Of a stretch of DNA of 17,142 bases, positions 1-7,931 are shown piece after piece (position 1 is the first letter of the stretch; each line of letters begins with the position of its first letter). Position numbers and translations under genes: made by a program. The DNA is taken from the NCBI GenBank assembly GCA_910579075.1, contig CAJTSV010000005.1, forward strand, positions 5,801 through 22,942, written 5' to 3'. A model generated the notes under the pieces. That model did no database searches, was not told the origin of the DNA, and saw only the letters and a program-made list of their open reading frames with translations. The stretch comes from an uncultured Eubacterium sp. Lineage in GTDB: Bacteria > Bacillota > Clostridia > Lachnospirales > Lachnospiraceae.

Positions 1-3000
1 CGGGAGCCGGTAAAAATAGCGGCGCCGCCGATGCACAAAAAAGTGCGGCTTCAAATTACAAGCCCGTTTGCCCAGGTACAAAAGGGACGTAAAAAAGACC
101 CGGTGTGGGAAGAACTGGGCGCGCTGGTTTATGCCCGCTGCCAGGGCAGCCGCAGTGTCATCGCATTTGTGGAAGGACGGCGGTATGCGGAAAAGCTGGC
201 CTATTATGTCAACCTGGTGGGCGGGGAAGGGTTTGCAAGAGTGCATCATGGGAGCCTGTCAAAGGAACAGCGCATGGAGACAGAGCTGGCGCTGCGGGAT
301 GGAACGCTGCGGCTTTTGTGTGCGACGTCTTCGATGGAGCTTGGCATTGACGTAGGTGAAATTGACCAGGTGCTGCAGGTCGGATGCCCGCGCACGGTTT
401 CCGGGACCATGCAGCGGCTGGGACGTGCGGGGCATAATCCGGGCCGCGTCAGTGTCATGTACCTGTTTCCAAGGACTGCGGCAGAATGCACAGCCTGTGC
501 GATGACAGCCGAGCTGGCAAGAAACGGCGGGGTGGAGCATGTCAGCCCGCCCGAAGGGTGTCTGGATGTGCTGGCCCAGCATCTGGTATCGATGGGGGCA
601 TTCCGCAGCTATGAGCTGGATGAAGTAATGCAGGTCCTGCCAAGGGCATGGCCGTTTCGGAATGTTACGAAAGAAGATGTAAAGTCCGTGCTCGGCATGC
701 TGGCCGGGGACTATGAGCATATGCAGGATATTCCGGCCCGTCCGAGAATCCTGTATGACCGCATTCATGAAAGGGCCGAGGGAGACGGCTACAGCCGGAT
801 GCTTGCGGTGTCTGCAGGAGGGACGATTCCCGATAAAGGCATGTATGCCGTAAAGACCGAAGAAGGCGTGAAGCTGGGCGAGGCAGATGAGGAATTTGTA
901 TATGAGACGCGCAGGGGAGACCGTTTTATTTTAGGCTCGTTTGCATGGCGGGTGGTCAATATCAGCCGGGACACCGTGACGGTAGTGCAGGCTCCGATGG
1001 AAGGGGCAAGGCTGCCGTTTTGGAAAGGCGAGATGAAGGGACGGGACAAACGGACCGGCGAAGCGTTCGGCCGCATGCTCCGCGGCTTTCAAAAGGCACA
1101 GGAAGACGGGACGCTTCCGCAGCTGCTGCGCAGCTATGGCATGGATGAGGCAGCAGTCCTGTTATCGTCCGGCTATCTGGAACGCCAGATAAAGGCAGCA
1201 GGAAGCCTGGCAGATGATAAAACGATTCTGGTAGAACATTTCCGGGATGCATCGGGAAACAGCCAGCTGATGTTTCACTCCGTCTTTGGAAGGCGCATCA
1301 ATGCCCCGCTTGCACTGCTGTTAGCGCATCTTGCTGGAAAGCGTACCGGGATGGAGGTCGGCAGCGTGGACGAGGAAGACGGGTTTTTGCTGTATGCGTA
1401 TGGGGCAGACGACCTGCCGGAAGGAGTGCTGCAATATGCAGACCCAGACACCTGCATCCGCCAGCTGGAAATCCTTCTGCCGGAAACACCGGTTTTTAAT
1501 ATGGCGTTCCGCTATAACTGCGGCCGTGCGCTGATGATGGGGGTACGGAAAAACGGACGCCAGCCGCTGTGGATGCAGCGGCTTAAAAGCGCCCAGATGC
1601 TGGAACAGGCAGTACGCGAAGCCGGGCATCCGCTTATCCGGGAAACAAGGCGGGAATGCATGCAGCAGCTGTGGGACGCAGCAGGTGTGCGGGAACTGCT
1701 GTCAGATATCCGTGCAGGCATTGTCCAGGTACGGGAATTTTACAGCGAGGTGCCGTCTCCGATGTCACTCCCGCTGCAATGGGGCCAGGAAGCTGCGGTT
1801 ATGTATGATTATGCACCGACGCCAAGAGGCGTCCATGCGGCAGTCGAAGAAGCGCTGGCCCGGGAACAGGAGCTGCTGCGTCCGGGAGCCCGGGAGCTTT
1901 TGGAAATCCAGGAGCGTGACAGTGGCCGGAAGCTGCCGCAAGATAAAAACCAGCTGCATGCGCTGCTGATGGCCGAAGGCGACCTTGCCGCCGGAGAGCT
2001 GGATATTCCGGTACAGTGGCTGGACGAGCTGGCGCGTGAGGAGCGGGTGCGGTACTTAGAACCAGGGCTTTGGATTGCATCAGAGCAGGAAGCAGAATAT
2101 CTGGCGGCGCTGGGAGGCTGTGATGGAAAAGGCAGGAGCACTGCATCGTGCAGGGACGGGCAGCTTCATATAGTAAGGCGGATGCTGCGTTACCGGGGCG
2201 CGGCGGATGCCGGACAGGCTGCGGCGCGGTATGGCTGGCGGGCTGCGGAAGCTGAAGAAATTTTAAAGGAGCTGTGCGCCCGCAGTGAGGCTGTCCTGCA
2301 TGACGGGAAATATTACCATGCCGTATTATACCGCCGTGCCAGAAACCGCACGCTGAAAAATCTGCGGGAAGAAGCACGCACCTGTCCGCCGCAGGCGTAT
2401 GCAGCGGCGATGCTTGCGCAGATGGCATCCAGCGCGCCCGCGGAGGAATGCCTCAGAAGCCTGTTAAGGCAGTATGCCGGCAGTGTCCTGCCCGCGGCTT
2501 TCTGGGAAGGCGTGCTGATTCCTGCCCGTGTGAAAAATTACCGGGCGTCCATGCTGGATGCGTTTCTGGCAGAGGGGGAAATGTTCTGGCAGATGGATGA
2601 AAAAGGCGGGCTGCATTTTGCATTTCAGGAAGACATAGACTGGGATGCGGATATGGACAGCTGCCTGCAGAATCTGGATGAAAAAGAACAGAAGGCTTGC
2701 GAAGCGCTGCTCAAACGGGGCGCGAGTTTTCTGCAGGCATTAAACAGGCTGTTTTTGGGGGAATCTGCGTATGATACACTGCTGTCCTTAATGGAAAAAG
2801 GACTCGTCTGTGCAGACAGCTTTCTGCCGGTACGCCAGTGGCTCGACCGCGAAAAGGCAAAGAAGCTGTCGGTCAGACAGCTTGCAGGCATGCGGGCAAA
2901 GGCGCTGCGTGCGGGAAGATGGGATGTGGCAAGGCCGCTTGCGCAAACGTGCCTGACAGCCGAAAAAAAGCTGGAACGGTGTTTTAACCGAAACCTCATT

Positions 3001-3522
3001 GCATGCCGGGAAACCGTGGCAGCATGCGGGCTTTCCTGGCAGGATGCCCTGTCCGTGCTGCGTATCTGGGAATATACCGGGCAGGCCAGAAGGGGATATT
3101 TTGTGGAAGGGCTGTCCGGTGCGCAGTTTATCCGCGGGAGTGATTACCAGGCCGTGGTGCGCCTTCTGCAAAACCCGCAGCAGGAGCTGTGCTGGGTCAA
3201 TGCGGCAGATCCGGCGCAGTGCTGGGGAAAAATACTGGCGCATCAGGAAGGGCGCAGCTTTTTAAATGTGCCTGGAAATGCAGCGGCCTGCTATGCCGGG
3301 CTTCCGGTGGCCGTGATGGAGCGGCAGGGGAAGGTGCTGCGGATTTTTGAACCGGATATGGCAGCGCAGATACTGGAGCTTTTTGTAAAAGAATACAGGG
3401 CGGGAAGGATTTTCCCGGCACTGAACCGGATTGTGGTCAAAGAATACCCGCAGTGGGCAGCCGGGGCGCTTGCAGGCGCGGGATTTCAAAGGGAAATGCG
3501 CGATTATGTGCTGTATATATAA
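1..3522 (+). CDS. Lhr-like ATP-dependent DNA helicase, 3' part (5' end outside window)
   Basis: This is a superfamily 2 helicase of the Lhr family, which is linked to nucleic-acid unwinding in DNA repair. The reading frame is open from base 1, and the residues before the first ATG (base 31) fit the family, so that ATG is internal and the gene begins upstream. About 1173 residues are visible. The second RecA-like domain is present: motif V (CATSSMELGIDVG, near 318-356) and motif VI (QRLGRAGH, 412-435). It is followed by the DEAD/H-associated region (CLDVLAQHLV, near 560-590) and the long Lhr C-terminal extension, normally winged-helix plus beta-barrel. The first RecA domain, with Walker A and the DEAD/H box, must lie off the left edge. 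The stop is TAA at 3520. No strong terminator follows. Family assignment is firm; the cellular role is inferred from the family. Confidence 0.93.
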   Translation, partial: REPVKIAAPPMHKKVRLQITSPFAQVQKGRKKDPVWEELGALVYARCQGSRSVIAFVEGRRYAEKLAYYVNLVGGEGFARVHHGSLSKEQRMETELALRDGTLRLLCATSSMELGIDVGEIDQVLQVGCPRTVSGTMQRLGRAGHNPGRVSVMYLFPRTAAECTACAMTAELARNGGVEHVSPPEGCLDVLAQHLVSMGAFRSYELDEVMQVLPRAWPFRNVTKEDVKSVLGMLAGDYEHMQDIPARPRILYDRIHERAEGDGYSRMLAVSAGGTIPDKGMYAVKTEEGVKLGEADEEFVYETRRGDRFILGSFAWRVVNISRDTVTVVQAPMEGARLPFWKGEMKGRDKRTGEAFGRMLRGFQKAQEDGTLPQLLRSYGMDEAAVLLSSGYLERQIKAAGSLADDKTILVEHFRDASGNSQLMFHSVFGRRINAPLALLLAHLAGKRTGMEVGSVDEEDGFLLYAYGADDLPEGVLQYADPDTCIRQLEILLPETPVFNMAFRYNCGRALMMGVRKNGRQPLWMQRLKSAQMLEQAVREAGHPLIRETRRECMQQLWDAAGVRELLSDIRAGIVQVREFYSEVPSPMSLPLQWGQEAAVMYDYAPTPRGVHAAVEEALAREQELLRPGARELLEIQERDSGRKLPQDKNQLHALLMAEGDLAAGELDIPVQWLDELAREERVRYLEPGLWIASEQEAEYLAALGGCDGKGRSTASCRDGQLHIVRRMLRYRGAADAGQAAARYGWRAAEAEEILKELCARSEAVLHDGKYYHAVLYRRARNRTLKNLREEARTCPPQAYAAAMLAQMASSAPAEECLRSLLRQYAGSVLPAAFWEGVLIPARVKNYRASMLDAFLAEGEMFWQMDEKGGLHFAFQEDIDWDADMDSCLQNLDEKEQKACEALLKRGASFLQALNRLFLGESAYDTLLSLMEKGLVCADSFLPVRQWLDREKAKKLSVRQLAGMRAKALRAGRWDVARPLAQTCLTAEKKLERCFNRNLIACRETVAACGLSWQDALSVLRIWEYTGQARRGYFVEGLSGAQFIRGSDYQAVVRLLQNPQQELCWVNAADPAQCWGKILAHQEGRSFLNVPGNAAACYAGLPVAVMERQGKVLRIFEPDMAAQILELFVKEYRAGRIFPALNRIVVKEYPQWAAGALAGAGFQREMRDYVLYI

Positions 3523-3687
3523 TGAGAATGCCGGATATGGATATCTGGACTGGCTTCAAAAGGACGGCATTCAGGATGACGCATGGATGGAAGGAACAGG
3601 AAATGTTTTTTCCATCGGATGCGTTATTTTTATACACGCAGTACCGCGTTTTTTTCATGATACAGTCAAACATACGCTATTTTATAC

Positions 3688-3717
3688 TTGCAAAAAATTA
3701 CCGGGGGGGGGTATACT
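3688..3717 (+). promoter_or_regulatory. Putative phase-variable sigma-A promoter with poly-G spacer
   Basis: TTGCAA (3688-3693, 4 of 6 match to TTGACA) and TATACT (3712-3717, 5 of 6 match to TATAAT) are separated by 18 bases. The last nine spacer bases (3703-3711) are all G. Loss of one G would give the optimal 17-base spacing; a gain would weaken the promoter. The predicted transcript starts near 3724 and would have a leader of about 245 bases before the surface-protein gene at 3968. Homopolymer tracts between -35 and -10 are known to cause phase variation in Neisseria porA and opc. The promoter boxes are read directly; the switching is inferred. Confidence 0.62.
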
Positions 3718-3792
3718 GGGCGTAGTGCCTGTCAGGAAATGGAAACAGAGAGCATTTCCTGCATTTAACAGGAGCAGCTTATACAAAAGAAA

Positions 3793-3801
3793 GGGGGGGG
3801 G
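3793..3801 (+). repeat. Second G9 homopolymer tract in the leader
   Basis: Nine G follow AAAGAAA and precede TATGGG. The tract is exactly 90 bases downstream of the promoter tract, and both share the string G9-TAT. Here the tract could act as a Shine-Dalgarno sequence for an ATG at 3803 that opens a 26-codon frame ending at 3883. A length change would then alter ribosome-site spacing rather than promoter spacing. That short frame runs into the palindromic repeat and has no recognised product, so it is not called as a gene. Confidence 0.6.
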
Positions 3802-3818
3802 TATGGGAAGAAGATTTG

Positions 3819-3927
3819 AGGCTGCTGCCCTAAGCAAAATATATTCAGGATATCGTATCAAAGAACGATTAAAAAACGATTGAAAAGAACGGTATCTTGT
3901 ATCATTTTTCTTAATGCAACGGCCCTG
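3819..3927. repeat. Palindromic interspersed repeat, copy A
   Basis: The left arm (3820-3840, GGCTGCTGCCCTAAGC then A-rich) pairs imperfectly with the right arm (about 3899-3926, ending CTTAATGCAACGGCCCT). The central part is longer than in the other copies, about 60 bases. The right arm, read on the minus strand, matches the left arm of the copy at 7862 closely, including the internal ATTAAGAAAA and GATAYAAGAT motifs. No T-run follows on either strand, so this copy looks more like a REP or MITE-type element than a terminator. It lies in the transcribed leader of the surface-protein gene. Confidence 0.65.
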
Positions 3928-3967
3928 GAATGAAATAAGATTCACCGTTTTTTATGAAGGAGGAGAC

Positions 3968-5965
3968 ATGAAACTGAAAAAAATGAAACAGGCAGCAGCG
4001 GTTCTGCTTTCTGCTGCAATGGCGTTTTCGATGCCGGCTGCGGTGCAGGTGACAGCGGTATCAGCGTCTGTAAAAAATCCAAAATACGTCAAGCTGAATA
4101 CAGCATTTAAAACGCTCAAAGAAGGGCAGTCCAATTATAAGCTGTATCTGACGAATAACAAAGCAGGATGGAAGATTCAAAAGGTAACCGTTTCGGACAA
4201 GTCCGTGGCTGGCGCTTATGGCAAAAAAGCCGCTTCCATCCGGCTGAAGGGCAAAAAAGAAGGAAACGCAACAGTAACCCTCAAGCTGAAGACAAATAAG
4301 CGCAAAAAGAACAATGTCAAAAAACTGAAATGCCGCGTCCGGGTTGTGCCTGTAACAGCAGTGCAGGAAAAACCGGAAGTACCGGTACAGCCGCCGGTTA
4401 CACCGGGCGAGGCATCGATGGAAGTGTCCAGCCAGGCCAAACTTGAGGAAGCGCTGGCAAATGCTTCGTTAAAAACACTTTCGATTAAGACAGCAGATGC
4501 TGTAAAACTGGTTATTCCGGCAGGAAGCTATTCCGGCGTGGCACTTACGGTGGATGCACCGAATGCAGAAATCGAAAACCACGGGGTGTTCCAGTCCATT
4601 AAAATCCTGGCTATCCGGGAAAATACATGGCTGGAAGAAGCGATTGGAAATAATCTGCAGGTAGCAGCTGCAAGTGCGAGGATTGTGGTAGGCAAAGATG
4701 CGCGTGCAGAGAAAATTGACTTTATGGAAAAGGGTGCGGATATTAAGCTCGAAGTCCATGGGGCAGTCAGCAGCGTAGCCGTCAGCGCAACGATGAAAAT
4801 TGAAATTTCCGGGGAAGCAGTCAGCGTGCCGGTTATCCTGACGGCAAATGCAGCAGGCACGGAAGTCATTGCAACGGTACCGGTACAGGTAACTACCGAT
4901 GTAGATGCAAGCTTTGTATTCGGCAAAGGGGCTGAGGGAAGCAAAATAAAAGCAACCCTGCGTTCCATCAAGCTGACCCTGACAAATAATACCCTGCAGC
5001 CGATTCCGGTCGAAAAAGCAGACGGCACTACGCAAAATGTGCCAAATACCGGCCGGCCGTATTCCGTGACACCGGCGACGGGTTCCGGGTCAGGGACATA
5101 TAATCCGGGGACGTATTATCCGGGCAGCGGTTCCGGCAGTGACAGCACGGTAAAAAGAACGCTTCCAACCGTCAGCGTCAGGGCGTCGGTACGTCCTGAT
5201 ACAGCGACAAGGGGCGCGCTGATTATTGACAAAAAGGATATCGTGGTAAGCGGATGCGTCAGCCCGGTAATTAAAAATCTGCAGTGGAGCGGACACCGCG
5301 GCGCTTATATGTATGCATTTGAAACAGATAGTGCAGGCAGATATGTTTACAATACAGATTCACTGGGCCTGGATAATCTGGAAGAAACCATGGAATGGGG
5401 CAGGGGCGTATGGGTTCTGGTGACCGTCGAAGACCAGGGCAGCGAATATGCAGGATGGGTTATCATGCCTTTTTCCGAAATGATTACGGCTGCAAACAAA
5501 GAAAAGACCTTCAAAGGAAACCTGGCAAAGAAGTCATCCATGACACTTTCTTTCCGGTCCGAGGTGATTTCCGGTTCTGCAATTGCAGCCGCACCGGACA
5601 AAGGATGGATTCGTACTGTCATTCCATACGAAAGCGTGCAGTTTCAGGGCGGCAGCAGTCCAAGGATTACAGGCGGTACAGCCTATGATGTGGAATCGAA
5701 TATGACATTTAAGCTGGTAAATGAAACCAGCGAAAGCCGTTGGATGGCAGAAAAAAACGGACGTGAGACGTTTGACAAGCTGATGGAGCAGGTACAGGCG
5801 GGTATCAGCAGGAATGAGTGCTTCCAGTTTGTTACGATACAGGTAACAGATAACGGCAAAAAATATGCCGGGACCGTTTCGGCGGCCTACAGGGATTATT
5901 TTGCAGCGGATAAAGCAGAAAAAGGAAAATGCTCCTTTACGATACCTTTGTATGAATATGAATAA
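3968..5965 (+). CDS. Secreted surface protein with Ig-like N-terminal domain
   Basis: The start ATG at 3968 is chosen because a strong AAGGAGGAG site (3956-3964) precedes it, and it opens a typical signal peptide: basic MKLKKMKQ, a hydrophobic stretch to about residue 28, and a likely cleavage after VSA near residue 33. The mature protein (665 residues before cleavage) has a lysine-rich Ig-like/Big_2-like segment (about 37-130) and a Pro linker. A beta-rich region (about 150-350) has short ...VSVPVILTAN... strands suggesting a repetitive beta fold. Next comes a Gly/Ser/Pro/Tyr spacer (about 370-400) and a C-terminal domain with no family I recognise. There is no LPxTG motif and no C-terminal membrane anchor, so attachment to the cell wall is unclear. 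It probably acts outside the cell, perhaps in adhesion or as a variable antigen; that role is inferred from architecture and from the poly-G promoter upstream. Confidence 0.82.
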   Translation: MKLKKMKQAAAVLLSAAMAFSMPAAVQVTAVSASVKNPKYVKLNTAFKTLKEGQSNYKLYLTNNKAGWKIQKVTVSDKSVAGAYGKKAASIRLKGKKEGNATVTLKLKTNKRKKNNVKKLKCRVRVVPVTAVQEKPEVPVQPPVTPGEASMEVSSQAKLEEALANASLKTLSIKTADAVKLVIPAGSYSGVALTVDAPNAEIENHGVFQSIKILAIRENTWLEEAIGNNLQVAAASARIVVGKDARAEKIDFMEKGADIKLEVHGAVSSVAVSATMKIEISGEAVSVPVILTANAAGTEVIATVPVQVTTDVDASFVFGKGAEGSKIKATLRSIKLTLTNNTLQPIPVEKADGTTQNVPNTGRPYSVTPATGSGSGTYNPGTYYPGSGSGSDSTVKRTLPTVSVRASVRPDTATRGALIIDKKDIVVSGCVSPVIKNLQWSGHRGAYMYAFETDSAGRYVYNTDSLGLDNLEETMEWGRGVWVLVTVEDQGSEYAGWVIMPFSEMITAANKEKTFKGNLAKKSSMTLSFRSEVISGSAIAAAPDKGWIRTVIPYESVQFQGGSSPRITGGTAYDVESNMTFKLVNETSESRWMAEKNGRETFDKLMEQVQAGISRNECFQFVTIQVTDNGKKYAGTVSAAYRDYFAADKAEKGKCSFTIPLYEYE

Positions 5966-6007
5966 CCAGACTTCTTCATCATTTATTTAACATAAGATTT
6001 CTTGCAG

Positions 6008-6036
6008 AAACAGGGCTGGAAAGCCCTGTTTTTGTG
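6008..6036 (+). terminator. Rho-independent terminator after the surface-protein gene
   Basis: A perfect stem AAACAGGGCT / AGCCCTGTTT with a GGAA loop is followed by a run of T. It lies 43 bases after the stop of the surface-protein gene and between two convergent genes. On the minus strand the downstream bases are less T-rich, so it chiefly serves the plus strand. Confidence 0.88.
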
Positions 6037-6048
6037 TTATAAAAATAT

Positions 6049-6879
6049 TTATACCGGACTGCGTTCCTTCCGGTAATATGCCATAGGCGTCATGCCGCAT
6101 TCTGTTTTAAATACCCTGAAAAAATGATTGTAGCTGCCAAATCCGCACAGATGGCACACATCCCGTACCGGCAGTCCCTGCAGGAGATATTTTTTGCCAA
6201 GGTCAATGCGCGACTTCGTAATATAGGAATGCAGGGTCATGCCCGTGCTTTTTTTAAATTCCCTGGAAATATGTACGCCGGAAACGAAAAATTCCTGTTC
6301 CAGCGTACTGAGGGAGAGGTCTTCGGTCAGGTGCTGGCTGATATATTCAAATACATCGTCGATAATCAGAATCTTTTTTTCGTGCAGCTGGTGTATCTGG
6401 TCATTCTGGACACAGGCACGCAGAAAGATAATGAGAAAAGATGTAAACAGGCTTTTTTCAAACAGCTGTGTTCCAAGCTCGTGCGTTTCTGCGGACAGGG
6501 AATCCAGCCGGGCCAGCATGGTGCGCATCAGCATGGATGACGCGATTTCCGCGCGGATGAGCGAGGTGCCGTATGGGGCAAAGCGGAATTTCTGCACAAG
6601 GTCGCAGGTGCTGTCTGACAATGCAGCCAGCGAGGACTCCGGGATGCTGACCGCCATCAGGGAGCAGCAGGATTTCTTTGTGGCAGGAACAAGCGTCTGC
6701 CCGGGCTTTAACAGGATAATGTCCGGCGAACAGCAGGAATGCAGCTTCGCATTGCCCAAAAAACTGCATATGCCGCTGTTTACAAACAGCAGCAGGTATT
6801 TCTGGCCGGAACGGAAGGTGCGGCTGGACTGTGCATTTAAATGATAGCTGCTGATTCGGTATAAGGCCTGTATCTGCAT
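6049..6879 (-). CDS. AraC-family transcriptional regulator
   Basis: A 276-residue DNA-binding regulator of standard AraC length. The N-terminal part (about 1-150) is a cupin-like ligand-sensing region without clear sequence identity. The C-terminal part (about 172-273) holds the two helix-turn-helix units, the first near 190-211 (LSTLEQEFFVSGVHISREFKK) and the second near 238-262, with the typical signature FGSYNHFFRVFK followed by GMTPMAYYR. The start is supported by CAGGGGGAA on the minus strand, 7-8 bases before the ATG. The gene is divergent from the enoate reductase relic and the intact enzyme beyond it, so it may control them; this is inferred from position only. Confidence 0.9.
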   Translation of the reverse strand: MQIQALYRISSYHLNAQSSRTFRSGQKYLLLFVNSGICSFLGNAKLHSCCSPDIILLKPGQTLVPATKKSCCSLMAVSIPESSLAALSDSTCDLVQKFRFAPYGTSLIRAEIASSMLMRTMLARLDSLSAETHELGTQLFEKSLFTSFLIIFLRACVQNDQIHQLHEKKILIIDDVFEYISQHLTEDLSLSTLEQEFFVSGVHISREFKKSTGMTLHSYITKSRIDLGKKYLLQGLPVRDVCHLCGFGSYNHFFRVFKTECGMTPMAYYRKERSPV

Positions 6880-6919
6880 AAAATTCCCCCTGTAAATAAA
6901 AGCATCAATTTGTGATAGT

Positions 6920-6928
6920 ATTATATCA
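6920..6928 (-). promoter_or_regulatory. Extended -10 promoter of the AraC-type gene
   Basis: On the minus strand TGATATAAT (6928 down to 6920) is a perfect extended -10 element, TGn plus TATAAT. It sits in an AT-rich stretch and gives a leader of about 35 bases to the ATG at 6879. No good -35 box is visible, which is usual for extended -10 promoters. Confidence 0.6.
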
Positions 6929-6963
6929 AAAAATCATAATTATTTCACCTGTTTTGCATATAT

Positions 6964-7858
6964 AATTGCTTTGAGCTGATTGCCAATGGGAAAACGGATA
7001 TCTGCATGATTGGCAGGCCGAATCTTTGCGACAGCGAATTTGCAAACAAAGCTGCTGCCGGAAAAACCGATGATATCCGGCCGTGTATCGGCTGCGGGCG
7101 CTGCCTGACAGGCATTATGTTCGGAAAGCCGATTGCATGTACCGTTAATCCTTCCGTACAGTTGGATGCCATAGAGCCTGCACAGAAAAGAAAAAAGTGC
7201 TGGTCATTGGCGGGGGCCCGGCTGGCATGGAAGCGGCCTATATGGCGAAGATGCGCGGGCATGAGGTTGTGCTCTGTGAAAAGACAGCAGAATTGGGCGG
7301 GCTGCTGCGTCTGGCAGCGGTGCCGATTGGAAAACAGGAGCTGTGCAGGGTTATTAAGTTTATGAGCCGCAGGCTGTACAATGCCGGGGTGGATGTCCGC
7401 ACAGGCTGCGAGGTGACACCGGAAATGGCAGACGGTGAGTTCGGCGGATATGAAATTATCTGCACTTCCGGTGCAAGGCCAAAAGAAATCGATGCATTCA
7501 AATGCTTTCAGCAGACGATGACGGCAGATGATGTGTTATCAGGAAACGGATTTCCGGGCCGGAAGGTGGTAATACTCGGCGGCGGTTCCGTGGGCTGTGA
7601 AACCGCAGATTATCTGGCTCCGCTTGCAGACGACCGTTTTCCGGTCAACCGGGATGTGGCCATTATCGAAATGACCAATAACCTGATGGCAGGAGAAGGC
7701 GGCGCGGCTAAGAGCCTGCTGACACGCTTATATTTGCCGTGGGCTATGCTCCGGCACCGGTGGCCGCTGAACGCGCGCATGTAATTGGGGACTGCGCGAA
7801 AACCGGAAATCTGAAGGATGCGGTTACATCGGCATATGAATTTATGAAAACGTTTTAG
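6964..7858 (+). pseudogene. Decayed FMN/FAD enoate reductase (OYE family), relic
   Basis: Only the back half of a gene like its intact neighbour remains. It opens in mid-protein with ELIANGKTDICMIGRPNL, the end of the FMN-binding TIM barrel, then shows the Fe-S cysteine region CIGCGRC. Near 7191-7197 the frame must shift to continue into the FAD motif VLVIGGGPAGMEAAYMAKM, and the NAD-binding motif ILGGGSVGCETADYL follows near 7575. Around 7725-7740 there is an internal deletion with another frame change, after which the true C-terminus reads VIGDCAKTGNLKDAVTSAY and ends at TAG 7856-7858. Thus the whole N-terminal catalytic domain is missing, and there are at least two further lesions. It is a paralogue rather than a copy of the downstream gene, as the sequences differ substantially. 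Confidence 0.88.
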
Positions 7859-7861
7859 CAA

Positions 7862-7910
7862 GGGGCTGCCGCATTAAGAAAATTGATATAAGATTTCGTG
7901 CGACAGCTCT
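7862..7910. repeat. Palindromic interspersed repeat, copy B (short)
   Basis: GGGGCTGCCGCAT (7862-7874) pairs with GTGCGACAGCTCT (7898-7910) around a loop beginning TAAGAAAATTGATATAAG. It starts three bases after the stop of the enoate reductase relic and lies just upstream of the intact enzyme. The left arm and loop match the minus-strand reading of the right arm of the copy at 3819-3927. No T-run follows, so terminator function is doubtful. Confidence 0.6.
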
Positions 7911-7931
7911 GGAAAAAGAGAGGGAAAGACT

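Larger units (their letters stand above)
3523..3967 (+). other. Non-coding leader region with two G9 tracts
   Basis: This 445-base stretch lies between the helicase and the surface-protein gene. From left to right it holds: an 8-bp inverted repeat GAATGCCG/CGGCATTC (3526-3533 and 3565-3572) with no T-run; an AT-rich stretch; a promoter-like -35/-10 pair with a G9 spacer tract (3688-3717); a second G9 tract (3793-3801); a palindromic repeat (3819-3927); and the ribosome site of the next gene. Two overlapping open frames cross it, but neither has a recognisable product, so I treat the region as regulatory rather than coding. Confidence 0.7.

Noticed and set aside
3453..3725. 90-codon frame over the helicase 3' end
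   Set aside because: It begins inside the helicase and runs through the promoter region with no family similarity, so it is most likely chance.
3431..3883. 150-codon plus-strand open frame crossing the helicase end and both G9 tracts
   Set aside because: It starts inside the helicase gene, has no ribosome site or recognisable homology, and ends within the palindromic repeat. Its openness across both tracts is explained by each being nine bases (three Gly codons).
7183..7200. Programmed -1 frameshift in the enoate reductase relic
   Set aside because: The slippery heptamer is there, but the N-terminal catalytic domain is missing and a second deletion follows, so there is no functional product to make.
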